Shown piece after piece: positions 1 to 6,436 of a stretch of DNA of 7,919 bases (position 1 is the first letter of the stretch; every line of letters starts with the position of its first letter). The translations under genes and the position numbers were made by a program. Source of the DNA: Cypionkella sp. (GTDB lineage Bacteria > Pseudomonadota > Alphaproteobacteria > Rhodobacterales > Rhodobacteraceae). The stretch spans positions 1-7,919 of the forward strand of contig JAGPBG010000088.1 in assembly GCA_018063485.1 (NCBI GenBank), in the 5' to 3' direction. The notes under the pieces were generated by a model. The model ran no database searches, was not told where the DNA came from, and saw nothing but the letters and a program-made list of their open reading frames with translations.

Positions 1-289
1 GTGCAGGGGTGCCGATGCCACCTACGCCCGAGGTCCAGGCGTCATTTCCCGCCAGGTTGTTGTCAAAACCGCCAAAACCGCCACCGGGCGCGGGGTGCTG
101 CGGTTGGCCAAAGCCGTGCGACGGGTTGAACGGTTGCGCCCCCGGCAAAGCCCCACCGATCACCGTGGATTGGTTCGGCACCGCCTGCCGTTTGCCCTGC
201 GGCATCGGGGTGACCCCTCCGGGCAAGGGCGAAGGCGTACCGGGGCTGCCACCGATAACCGTCTTGTCCTTGCCGTCGCCGCTGCTCAT
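1..289 (-). CDS. tssL: TssL/DotU (IcmH-like) type VI secretion membrane-complex protein, N-terminal part only
   Basis: The gene starts at an ATG (289-287) that overlaps the tssK stop in an ATGA arrangement; a GGAG about 8 nt upstream, inside tssK, is a good ribosome binding site. It runs off the left edge after 96 codons. The visible part is a low-complexity tail rich in Gly, Pro, Gln and Asn, with no membrane segment. Such variable cytoplasmic tails precede the DotU domain in many alphaproteobacterial TssL proteins; the DotU domain and C-terminal membrane anchor would lie outside the window. TVIGG occurs twice, at residues 10-14 (after KDK) and 42-46 (after NQS), each followed by a Pro/Gly stretch. 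The name rests on the position directly after tssK, the usual tssK-tssL-tssM order and the tail style, not on a seen catalytic or structural domain. TssL joins TssJ and TssM in the envelope-spanning complex and contacts the baseplate through TssK. Confidence 0.8.
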   Translation of the reverse strand, partial: MSSGDGKDKTVIGGSPGTPSPLPGGVTPMPQGKRQAVPNQSTVIGGALPGAQPFNPSHGFGQPQHPAPGGGFGGFDNNLAGNDAWTSGVGGIGTPA

Positions 290-1623
290 GCCCGCGTCTC
301 CACGATGGCCCAAAGCTCAAGTTTCAGGTCCGGCCAATCGCCGGCAAAATGCATCCCGATGGCGGGCGCATTGGAAAACTCACGCCACAGTGGCGAGTTC
401 TTTTCCAGAATGAAATAGACGTTGCGCGACACCGCCCGGATCTGGCGGGGCGGGGTCGGGGTGTGGATCAGCTCGATCCCCGGCAGGTTGTTGTTCACGA
501 TCTCGGCCATGCGGGTGTTTGGCCCCACCTTGCACAACTGTGGGAACTGCTGCTGCACCAGTGTAAGGGCGCGGCTGCTTTCCACCTCGACCACGAATGT
601 CGCATCCCGAAACAAGTTGCGATCCGCCACCTGCGCCAGATAGGAATTCTGCCGCACCTGCACCAGTTCCAGCCGGGTTGCCCGGCCGACATCGCGGCTG
701 AGCAAGCGTTGGATATCGCGCACCACCGGTTCAATCGAGGCCTTCAGATCCGCGTGATCATAGGCGTCATAGGGCGGGGCAAGGCGCTTGTCCTGATCAA
801 AGGTCCACAACTCGCCAGAGAACCTCAGCAACTCCTCAAAAAGCCGCTCGGGATGCACATAACGGCTGTTGCGCAGATGGCGCAGCACATTGATTTCACG
901 GTTCAACGCCAGCAGCATGAAGTAATCGGTCGCCTGCAAGCCACCGCCCGCGCCCGGATCGGCGGCATAACGCGCGAGGCTCTCCAGTTTGGTTTCCACC
1001 CAACCGATCACCCGGTCCAGCCAGCCCAGAGCCACCGAATGCCCCGAAATCGTCAACAGGGGCGGCGGGAAAGCATCGTCGAGAATGATCACATTGTCGC
1101 GCACCTCAACGATGCGCCCGATCTTGAGGCACTGATAGCCGGGCTTGGGGGTGGCACGGATGTCCAGTTCCAGCCGGGGGGCGGCAATCTCGATCTGCTG
1201 CTCCAACCGCAGCGCCGAGGCCGAATCCGCGATGGTTTCCGCGCCCAGAACATAGCGGGTTGCGGCGCCCTTTTCATCGTCCATCGCCACTTCGCGCCCG
1301 TTCATCACCTGATCTGGCAGGGTCAGCCAGATCGCCATCCCATCCGCTCCGGTGGGCACCTCAATCGCGCGGGGCAAGGGCGACACGGCGGGCGCATCAA
1401 ACGGCGTGCCATCGGGGAAAATGCCGGAAACCAGCGCCAATTCGATCCGACCCTGTTGCAGCCGGTCGCGGTTCACCCGCATCTCCTCAATGCCCCAAGG
1501 ATAGGGCGAGACATGCCGCGTGCGCGCTTCGATCAGTTTTTCGACATAGCGGTCATTTTGCTGCAAGTGGTGCGGTTGCAGGAACAACCCTTCTTTCCAC
1601 GCGACCTTGCTATACCAAGACAT
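286..1623 (-). CDS. tssK: Type VI secretion baseplate protein TssK (ImpJ/VasE family)
   Basis: This is a 445-residue protein, the usual length of the family. The start was placed at the ATG at 1623 because the product then begins MSWYSKVAWKEGLFLQPHHL, the hallmark N-terminus of TssK. A GTG start 22 codons upstream adds only non-conserved residues. The C-terminus is also typical: near the end are IPKxSPLW-like EKNSPLWREF and the closing HFAGDWPDLKLELWAI. TssK is a trimeric cytoplasmic adaptor that links the TssFG wedges of the phage-like baseplate to the TssL/TssM membrane complex. It is soluble and no signal peptide or membrane segment is seen. It overlaps the next gene, tssL, by 4 nt, so the two are almost certainly co-transcribed and translationally coupled. 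Upstream is a 324-nt gene-free region, suggesting tssK is the first gene of the operon. A weak GGGG about 6 nt before the ATG could serve as ribosome binding site. A long open frame antisense to it is a shadow of GC-rich coding. Confidence 0.96.
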   Translation of the reverse strand: MSWYSKVAWKEGLFLQPHHLQQNDRYVEKLIEARTRHVSPYPWGIEEMRVNRDRLQQGRIELALVSGIFPDGTPFDAPAVSPLPRAIEVPTGADGMAIWLTLPDQVMNGREVAMDDEKGAATRYVLGAETIADSASALRLEQQIEIAAPRLELDIRATPKPGYQCLKIGRIVEVRDNVIILDDAFPPPLLTISGHSVALGWLDRVIGWVETKLESLARYAADPGAGGGLQATDYFMLLALNREINVLRHLRNSRYVHPERLFEELLRFSGELWTFDQDKRLAPPYDAYDHADLKASIEPVVRDIQRLLSRDVGRATRLELVQVRQNSYLAQVADRNLFRDATFVVEVESSRALTLVQQQFPQLCKVGPNTRMAEIVNNNLPGIELIHTPTPPRQIRAVSRNVYFILEKNSPLWREFSNAPAIGMHFAGDWPDLKLELWAIVETRA

Positions 1624-1802
1624 TGCGACCCCAATCTGAAATAGCGCCCAAAGAGGGCCCCGTATCGCACCAATCACTTGAGCGGGCACCGTAAATCCTG
1701 CACCGCCCCGGAAAAACCTTGCGCTCGCAGTCTGCGGTTTCTGCTTCTGAGGATCAAGTCCGAGTTTTTCAGTCTTACCACAGAAAAGAGGCCCCGGCGC
1801 AC

Positions 1803-1832
1803 ATTATGCGCTCAGGAACAAATGGCGCTAAA
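1803..1832 (-). promoter_or_regulatory. Candidate sigma-70-type promoter for the tssK operon
   Basis: On the minus strand TTTAGC (1832-1827, 3 of 6 matches to TTGACA) is followed after 18 nt by CATAAT (1808-1803, 5 of 6 matches to TATAAT). Transcription would start near 1795 and leave a leader of roughly 170 nt before the tssK ATG. The -10 match is good but the -35 is weak, and a hexamer match of this quality can arise by chance, so this is a candidate only. Confidence 0.25.
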
Positions 1833-1913
1833 CGCGCGCAGACAATTGGCGTTTTTGCAATCAGAGATCAGGGGACGTTGGCAAGATCAGCCCGGTTTGC
1901 CCTCGCGCAGGTC

Positions 1914-1942
1914 TTTTCCTGCCTAACCTGCTGGCCTATACA
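1914..1942 (+). promoter_or_regulatory. Candidate zapE promoter positioned for a leaderless mRNA
   Basis: TATACA at 1937-1942 is a reasonable -10 hexamer, with TTTTCC at 1914-1919 as a poor -35 at a 17-nt spacing. A start about 6-7 nt after the -10 would fall on the A of the zapE ATG at 1948. The bases just before that ATG contain no purine-rich ribosome binding site, which fits a leaderless transcript. Confidence 0.3.
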
Positions 1943-1947
1943 ACGCC

Positions 1948-3039
1948 ATGTCCTTGAGTCTGACCGAAGTTTATCATTCCCGCATCGCAGACGGCAGCCT
2001 GCATACCGACCCTGCGCAAATGGCGGTGTTGGCGCGGCTGGACGTGCTGAGCGAATGGTTGCAAGCCAATGCCAGCCGCCGCGTGGGCCTGTTTGCGGGG
2101 TTGTTTGCCAAGCCGATCACGCCGCCAAAGGGCCTGTATATTTGGGGAGGGGTCGGACGGGGCAAATCCATGCTGATGGATTTGTTCTTTGCCGCCACCG
2201 ATATTCCCAACAAACGCCGCGTACATTTCCATGCTTTCATGCAGGAAATCCAGCGCGGGTTGCATCTGGCACGCCAAAGCGGCGTGGACGACGCTATTGC
2301 CCCGGTGGCCGAGGCGATCATCCGCGACACCCGCCTTCTGGCCTTTGATGAGATGCAGATCACCGACATCACCGATGCGATGATCGTGGGCAGGCTGTTC
2401 GAAAAACTTTACGCTGCGGGTGTGGTCATTGTCACCACCTCGAATCGCCCGCCCGAGGATCTGTATCTGAACGGGCTGAACCGGGCGCTGTTCCTGCCCT
2501 TCATCGCCCTGATCCGTGAGCGGATGGAGATTGTGGAACTGGTTAGCCCGACCGATTACCGCCAGCATCGCCTGACCGGGGCCAAGGTGTATTTTCATCC
2601 TGCCGGCAAGGCCGCCGCCGATATTTCAGCGATCTGGTCCGATCTGACCGGCGGCGACAAAGGCGAGGTGCTGCGGCTGCAAGTGAACGGCCGCTTTGTC
2701 GAGCTGCCGGGCTTTGCCAATGGCGTGGGGCGTGCCAGCTTTTGGGATCTTTGCGCCAAACCGCTTGGCCCGGCTGATTTTCTGGCCATCGCCTCGGCGG
2801 TCCGGGTGCTGATCCTTGAAGACATCCCTCATCTTTCAGCCAGCAATTACAACGAGGCCAAGCGTTTTGTGATCTTGATTGACGCGCTTTATGAGGCCAA
2901 GGTCCGGTTGATCTGTTCTGCGGCGGATGAACCCGAGCGGCTTTATACCGAAGGCGCTGGATCGTTCGAATTTGCCCGCACCGCATCGCGTCTGCGTGAG
3001 ATGCAAGATGCGGCCTGGGGATATCAAGCCGCTAACTAA
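1948..3039 (+). CDS. zapE: Cell division protein ZapE / AFG1-like P-loop ATPase
   Basis: The 363-residue length and motifs match the AFG1/ZapE family. The Walker A loop GGVGRGKS is at residues 67-74, in the family context KGLYIWGGVGRGKSMLMD. Walker B is LLAFDE at about 130-135, followed by the family signature MQITDITDAM. A sensor-1-like TTSNRPPEDLY follows at 163-173, and FHAFM near 94-98 is also typical. In bacteria ZapE is an ATPase that destabilises Z-rings late in division; mitochondrial AFG1/LACE1 is linked to turnover of respiratory-chain subunits. It is cytosolic or peripheral, with no signal peptide. The start is chosen from the canonical N-terminal pattern (short helix, then a YxxxI..G.L..D..Q motif). 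No ribosome binding site precedes it; see the candidate leaderless promoter. It diverges from tssK and is 88 nt upstream of the methyltransferase-like gene. No terminator hairpin is evident in that gap, so read-through is possible. Confidence 0.95.
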   Translation: MSLSLTEVYHSRIADGSLHTDPAQMAVLARLDVLSEWLQANASRRVGLFAGLFAKPITPPKGLYIWGGVGRGKSMLMDLFFAATDIPNKRRVHFHAFMQEIQRGLHLARQSGVDDAIAPVAEAIIRDTRLLAFDEMQITDITDAMIVGRLFEKLYAAGVVIVTTSNRPPEDLYLNGLNRALFLPFIALIRERMEIVELVSPTDYRQHRLTGAKVYFHPAGKAAADISAIWSDLTGGDKGEVLRLQVNGRFVELPGFANGVGRASFWDLCAKPLGPADFLAIASAVRVLILEDIPHLSASNYNEAKRFVILIDALYEAKVRLICSAADEPERLYTEGAGSFEFARTASRLREMQDAAWGYQAAN

Positions 3040-3127
3040 GCACAAATCCATCACGAATTCGCCATTTTCTGCGGCCAATTGTTTCCCAAATCGAGCGCAA
3101 TCGCAATTTTGGCAAACAGGAAAATCC

Positions 3128-3829
3128 ATGACCCTACAGGCTGCAACCAATGCCTCACTATTGAGCACCCTTTCATCGCGCAAATTGCAGATCGAGGATT
3201 CCTTGGGAAAGACCGTCATTCTGGTTTTCTTCCTGTGGCAGTTCTACATGAACTCTCAGAACATTTCCGCCATGTTCGCGGCACCGGTCTATGATTTTCA
3301 TTGGGCAATGATGGCCGTTGCCAATGTGATCGCCTTTGGGTTCATCTCGCTGATCGTCTGGATGACGGTCACCCGCAGCCCGGCGAAAGAGGCTGCCTCC
3401 GGGTTCGAGGCCCGCTTTTCCGCCTTTATGGGCACCTTTATCCTGATGGGCCTGATCGCCGTTCCCCATGCCGAGATTTCCGAAGGCCAGTTGGCCATCG
3501 CCACATGGCTGATCATCGCCGGATCTGCCGGTTCCATCTGGTGCCTGTGGTGGCTGGGCCGCGCTTTTTCAGTGATGGCCACCGCGCGCGAATTGGTTAC
3601 CGCTGGCCCCTATTCCCATGTGCGCCACCCCCTTTACACCGCCGAGGCGTTGACAGTGATTGGTGTTGTCTTGCTGAATGGCAGCTTTTTGGCCGTGATC
3701 TTCGGGGTGCTGCAATTCTACTTCCAATACCGCCGGATGTTGAATGAAGAGACGGTGCTGAGCCGCGTGTTCCCTGAATACGCCGACTACAAAACCCGCA
3801 CTCCGATGGTTTTGCCACATCTGTTTTAA
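3128..3829 (+). CDS. Isoprenylcysteine carboxyl methyltransferase (ICMT)-like integral-membrane methyltransferase
   Basis: The start at 3128 is chosen because AGGA lies 8 nt upstream; the open frame extends further back, but into zapE. The protein has 233 residues and about five hydrophobic segments (roughly 28-41, 58-80, 98-115, 123-146, 174-200). The C-terminal half carries the ICMT/PEMT signature: LVTAGPYSHVRHPLYTAE at 156-173, with the RHPxY core at 166-170, then NEE at 206-208 and FPEYADYKTRTP at 215-226. In this superfamily these elements form the S-adenosylmethionine pocket at the membrane surface. Known members methylate prenylcysteine carboxylates or phospholipid head groups, but bacterial relatives are mostly uncharacterised and bacteria generally lack prenylated CaaX proteins, so the acceptor is unknown. 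The hydroxylase-like gene follows after 28 nt with a very similar ribosome binding site, implying an operon. The gap between them holds a small palindrome, CCAGGTCCTGG (3831-3841). The family assignment is firm; the substrate is not. Confidence 0.85.
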   Translation: MTLQAATNASLLSTLSSRKLQIEDSLGKTVILVFFLWQFYMNSQNISAMFAAPVYDFHWAMMAVANVIAFGFISLIVWMTVTRSPAKEAASGFEARFSAFMGTFILMGLIAVPHAEISEGQLAIATWLIIAGSAGSIWCLWWLGRAFSVMATARELVTAGPYSHVRHPLYTAEALTVIGVVLLNGSFLAVIFGVLQFYFQYRRMLNEETVLSRVFPEYADYKTRTPMVLPHLF

Positions 3830-3857
3830 GCCAGGTCCTGGACAAAGGAAAATCGCA

Positions 3858-4655
3858 ATGGATATTCTGGGTCTGATCGAGTGGCGCGCCATTCTTATTG
3901 CCGCTTTGATCTTCATCCCGTTCGAGCAGATCTTGCCGCTGCACGCCGAGCAAAAGCTGATCCGCAAGAACTGGCTGAACGATGTGTTCTACCTGATCTT
4001 CAATGGCGTCATGATCAAGCTGTTGTTCATTGCGGTGATGATTGGCTGGATGGCGGCCTCGGATCTGATGGTTCCGCAATCCTTGCTTGCCTTTGTGCAA
4101 TCACAACCCCTGTGGCTGCAAACCATCGAAGTGATCCTGATCGCCGATGTCGGTTTCTACGCCGCCCACCGCACCTTTCATGCGGTGCCGTGGCTGTGGA
4201 AATTCCACTCCGTACATCATTCGATCGAGGAAATGGATTGGCTGGCCGCGCATCGCGTGCATCCGGTGGATCAATTGATCACCATGTCAGCCTCGATGCT
4301 GCCGGTTTATGCGTTGGGGTTTTCACCGATGGCCGTGATGATCTATGCGATCATTTACCATTGGCAAGCGTTGCTGATCCATTCCAATGTCAAGCTGGAT
4401 TTCGGCCCGCTGAAATGGCTGGTGGCTTCGCCGCAGTTCCACCATTGGCACCACGCCAATGAGCGCAGCGCCTATGACAAGAACTTTGCCGGGCAGTTGT
4501 CGTTCATTGATGCCATTGCCGGCACGCTGCGGATGCCCGACCGGATGCCCATCGCCTATGGCTGTGATGATCCGGTTCCGGCGCTGTATCATCAGCAACT
4601 GATCTATCCGTTGCTGCCAAATCCCGCACCGCAGAAAAGCAAGCAAACCGCCTGA
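3858..4655 (+). CDS. Fatty-acid hydroxylase / sterol desaturase superfamily membrane di-iron protein
   Basis: A 265-residue membrane protein preceded by AAAGGA about 9 nt before the ATG. It contains the full set of histidine clusters of the superfamily. These are HRTFH at 104-108 (HX3H), HSVHH at 117-121 (HX2HH), the intermediate AHRVHP at 131-136, and HHWHH at 195-199 (HX2HH). The histidines bind the non-haem di-iron centre that activates oxygen to hydroxylate or desaturate a lipid. Hydrophobic segments are at about 12-26, 44-67, 87-103 and 141-170. Sequences of this type in bacteria act on fatty acyl chains, carotenoid rings, hopanoids or alkyl-glycerol lipids, and many are unassigned; nothing visible fixes the substrate here. 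It probably forms an operon with the ICMT-like gene upstream. It converges on tauE with only 2 nt between stops. The last 20 or so residues are polar and Pro/Gln/Lys-rich, likely a cytosolic tail. Confidence 0.9.
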   Translation: MDILGLIEWRAILIAALIFIPFEQILPLHAEQKLIRKNWLNDVFYLIFNGVMIKLLFIAVMIGWMAASDLMVPQSLLAFVQSQPLWLQTIEVILIADVGFYAAHRTFHAVPWLWKFHSVHHSIEEMDWLAAHRVHPVDQLITMSASMLPVYALGFSPMAVMIYAIIYHWQALLIHSNVKLDFGPLKWLVASPQFHHWHHANERSAYDKNFAGQLSFIDAIAGTLRMPDRMPIAYGCDDPVPALYHQQLIYPLLPNPAPQKSKQTA

Positions 4656-4657
4656 AA

Positions 4658-5419
4658 TCAGCCCAGCGCCTGCCACAACAGGCGCAGGGCCAGAATCGTC
4701 GATGTCACCACGATCAGCGGCTTGATCAGCCGCGCCCCGACCCGCATCGCCAACCGCGCGCCCAGTGCCGCACCGGCAACCTGCCCCACCGCCATCGCAA
4801 GCCCGGTGGCCCACCAGGTTGCCCCGGCAAACATGAACACGATCAGACTGCCAAGGTTGGAGGCAAAATTCAGTATCTTTGTATGGGCCGTCGCCTTCAG
4901 CACCCCAAACCCCGCCAGCATTACAAAAGCCAGCATGTAGAAACTGCCGGTGCCGGGGCCAAAGAAACCGTCATAGCCCGCAATCAGCGGCACCGCCGTT
5001 ACCGCAAAGGCCGCAGGTTTGATCCGCTCAACCCGCGCATCATCGCTTAGCCCCGGCTTCAACGCAAAAAACGCGGCCACCGCCACCAGAACCACCGGCA
5101 TGATCAGCCGCAGCGCCTCGACCGGCACCAAATGGGCGACCAAAGCCCCGGCGCCCCCGGCAATTGCCGCAATCACCGCCATCCCAAGCTGATCAAAGGG
5201 CCGCACATGCCCTGCCCGCGCATAGCTGATCGCTGCCGTCCCCGCACCAAACGCGCCTTGCAATTTGTTGGTGGCCAAGGCCTCCAGCGGTGAGGCCCCG
5301 CACAAAAGCAACACTGGCACCGTGATCAACCCGCCCCCGCCCGCGATCGCATCGACAAAACCCGCAACAAAAGCGGCGCAGACCAGCACCAGCGCCAGAT
5401 GGGTTGCAACTTCAAACAT
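4658..5419 (-). CDS. TauE/SafE (DUF81) family membrane transporter, probable anion exporter
   Basis: The start at 5419 gives 253 residues, typical of the family, beginning MFEVATHLALVL at the first helix with GGGG 6 nt upstream. An ATG 14 codons earlier adds a polar stretch and has no ribosome binding site. Family landmarks are GFVDAIAGGGGLITVP at 20-35, NKLQGAFG at 51-58, GYDGFFGPGTGSF at 148-160 and ATAHTKILNFASNLGSL at 176-192. These show the two repeated four-helix halves of TauE/SafE proteins. Members move sulfite, sulfoacetate and other small organic anions out across the inner membrane, but most, including those in this branch, have no proven substrate. It lies 60 nt downstream of the rpiR-family gene on the same strand and may be its operon partner. 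Its 3' end carries the hairpin shared with the convergent hydroxylase gene. I would not assign sulfite export specifically. Confidence 0.9.
   Translation of the reverse strand: MFEVATHLALVLVCAAFVAGFVDAIAGGGGLITVPVLLLCGASPLEALATNKLQGAFGAGTAAISYARAGHVRPFDQLGMAVIAAIAGGAGALVAHLVPVEALRLIMPVVLVAVAAFFALKPGLSDDARVERIKPAAFAVTAVPLIAGYDGFFGPGTGSFYMLAFVMLAGFGVLKATAHTKILNFASNLGSLIVFMFAGATWWATGLAMAVGQVAGAALGARLAMRVGARLIKPLIVVTSTILALRLLWQALG
4661..4690. terminator. Interrupted hairpin at the junction of two convergent genes
   Basis: The arms GCCC-A-GCGCCTG (4661-4672) and CAGGCGC-A-GGGC (4679-4690) pair as 7 bp plus 4 bp around one A.A mismatch, with a 6-nt loop. The structure begins 5 nt after the hydroxylase stop and lies inside the last codons of tauE, ending 1 base pair from its stop. 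It would therefore form at the 3' end of both convergent transcripts. There is no U-tract on the plus side and only a weak TGATTTC on the minus side, so it is not a classical rho-independent terminator. It may act as a 3'-end stabiliser or pause site. Confidence 0.4.
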
Positions 5420-5479
5420 GATATCCCCGGAAATGTCGCCGTGCTTCTGGCGCGCAGCCATCGCAATGTAAAGCCGTGC

Positions 5480-6349
5480 CTAGCGGTGACGCCGGAACAG
5501 CAACGATTGGCGATACAGATCCTCCAACCGCTGCAACCGCTTTTCGGTTTGCGGCCAGGTCAGCGATTGTACCGCCGCCAGCAGCGTCTCTACCAGCACG
5601 ATGATAGACACGGTACTGTCCCAGGCCGAAGGCGCTTCGATATGGCAAGACATCGTAAAGCGCGCATGGACGGCGGCAGGCGAGATCCAGCGATCGGTGA
5701 TCAGCAGCACCTCTGCCCCCTGCTCCACCGCCATTTCCACCAGTTGCAGCACCGAGTTTTCATAGCGACGGATATCGAACACCATCAGAATGTCGCCGGG
5801 TTTCATGTCCAGCAGGGCCGGGGGCCAGGTGTTTGACATCCCCGAAAGCTGGGTCACATCCGGGCGCACGACTTTCATCAGGGTTACGAAATAATCGGCC
5901 ACCGAATGAGTGATCCGCCCGCCCATCACAAACACCTGCCGCGCCGGATCAGCGAGCATTTCCGCGGTTGCATCAAACTCGGCATGATCAATCTGGCTTA
6001 GCGTCGCCAGCAAGTTGGCCATCACTGTATCGGCAAAGCGGTTCAGGATATGGGTGTCGGGCACGCCGCCCGCCCAGCGATCATGCTTGGCAAGGGGCGA
6101 AACCAGCATCGCTTCAACCTCGCCGCGCAATTCTCCCTGAAAATCGGGATAGCCTTTGTAGCCCAGCTTTTGCACCAGTCGCACCACAGTCGGTGTCGAA
6201 ACTTCGGCCGCCTTGGCCAAAGCGGTGATCGAGCCCAGCGCCGCCACCGGGTATTGCCGCAAGATATGAGTGGCCAATTGCCGTTCGGCCCGCGTCAAAT
6301 CCGGCAACCCGGCCCGCAACCGCTCTTGCACCGAGATCACGCGCTCCAT
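5480..6349 (-). CDS. RpiR/MurR-family transcriptional regulator (HTH plus SIS domain)
   Basis: The ATG at 6349 is preceded by GGGAG at about 8 nt and yields 289 residues, the normal size. Residues 1-75 form the RpiR-type helix-turn-helix domain: LTRAERQLATHIL at 18-30, then SITALAKAAEVSTPTVVRLV at 40-59 and the typical GYKGYPDFQ at 63-71. Residues from about 125 to 265 resemble a SIS sugar-phosphate-isomerase fold, with VFVMGGRITHSVADYF at 139-154 and KPGDILMVFDIRRYENSVL at 183-201. The usual SIS G-x-G-x-S start reads GGRIT here, so the ligand pocket may differ from sugar-phosphate binders. Many alphaproteobacterial members control TRAP or ABC uptake loci for non-sugar acids. It is divergent from the amidohydrolase-TRAP genes across a 145-nt region with inverted repeats, a classic layout for a local and self-regulating factor. 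The effector is unknown. It may be co-transcribed with tauE downstream. Confidence 0.93.
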   Translation of the reverse strand: MERVISVQERLRAGLPDLTRAERQLATHILRQYPVAALGSITALAKAAEVSTPTVVRLVQKLGYKGYPDFQGELRGEVEAMLVSPLAKHDRWAGGVPDTHILNRFADTVMANLLATLSQIDHAEFDATAEMLADPARQVFVMGGRITHSVADYFVTLMKVVRPDVTQLSGMSNTWPPALLDMKPGDILMVFDIRRYENSVLQLVEMAVEQGAEVLLITDRWISPAAVHARFTMSCHIEAPSAWDSTVSIIVLVETLLAAVQSLTWPQTEKRLQRLEDLYRQSLLFRRHR

Positions 6350-6399
6350 TTACCGCTCCCGATACCTGCACCCAACAAGAAGCAGCTTAAACAATTCTG

Positions 6400-6436
6400 G
6401 AAAATTTGTAACAGAAAAAATATCTCGGAAATTTTC
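6400..6436. repeat. Inverted repeat GAAAATTT / AAATTTTC, candidate RpiR operator
   Basis: Perfect 8-bp arms lie at 6400-6407 and 6429-6436, centred 29 bp apart (just under three helical turns). Each arm is also a near-palindrome (GGAAAATTT at 6399-6407, GGAAATTTTC at 6427-6436), so the two can be read as two operator half-sites or two full sites. The right arm directly abuts the TTGACA box of the rightward promoter, a position suited to repression or activation by the adjacent RpiR-family protein. The regulator assignment is inference from position. Confidence 0.5.

Larger units (their letters stand above)
1624..1947. promoter_or_regulatory. Gene-free divergent intergenic region between tssK and zapE
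   Basis: No convincing coding sequence was found: open frames crossing it have no family resemblance and poor composition. It must contain the leftward promoter of the type VI operon and the rightward promoter of zapE. Two structures stand out. One is an inverted repeat AAACGC/GCGTTT (1830-1835 and 1849-1854, 13-nt spacer) that overlaps a candidate tssK -35 box. The other is an imperfect direct repeat, AAAGAGGGCCCCG at 1650-1662 and AAAGAGGCCCCG at 1785-1796, each followed shortly by CGCAC. Either could be a regulator site, but I do not recognise a known operator. No sigma-54 GG-N10-GC signature was identified with confidence. Confidence 0.5.

Noticed and set aside
349..1644. A 431-codon open frame on the plus strand opposite tssK
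   Set aside because: It is antisense to a clearly identified gene, has His/Gln/Arg-rich composition typical of a GC-rich shadow frame, and has no recognisable domain.
1624..1689. A 22-residue N-terminal extension of TssK from a GTG at 1689
   Set aside because: The canonical TssK N-terminus begins at the ATG at 1623, and the extension is not family-like.
1719..2348. A 209-codon plus-strand frame starting in the intergenic region and running into zapE
   Set aside because: Most of it overlaps zapE out of frame, and the part outside has no family resemblance or ribosome binding site. The zapE frame carries all ATPase motifs.
2927..3127. A 67-residue N-terminal extension of the ICMT-like protein overlapping zapE
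   Set aside because: It has low-quality composition and lies mostly inside zapE, while a good ribosome binding site stands in front of the ATG at 3128.
3040..3127. Imperfect inverted repeat GCCAATTG / CAATTTTGGC between zapE and the ICMT-like gene as operator or terminator
   Set aside because: Pairing needs two bulged bases and a loop of about 22 nt with no U-tract. It is too weak to call without comparative data.
3831..3841. Palindrome CCAGGTCCTGG just after the ICMT-like stop as a terminator
   Set aside because: It is only 5 bp per arm with a 1-nt centre, has no U-tract and is followed at once by the next gene's ribosome binding site, so termination there is unlikely.
5420..5461. A 14-residue extension of TauE from an ATG at 5461
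   Set aside because: The extension is polar with no ribosome binding site; the first membrane helix starts right after the ATG at 5419.
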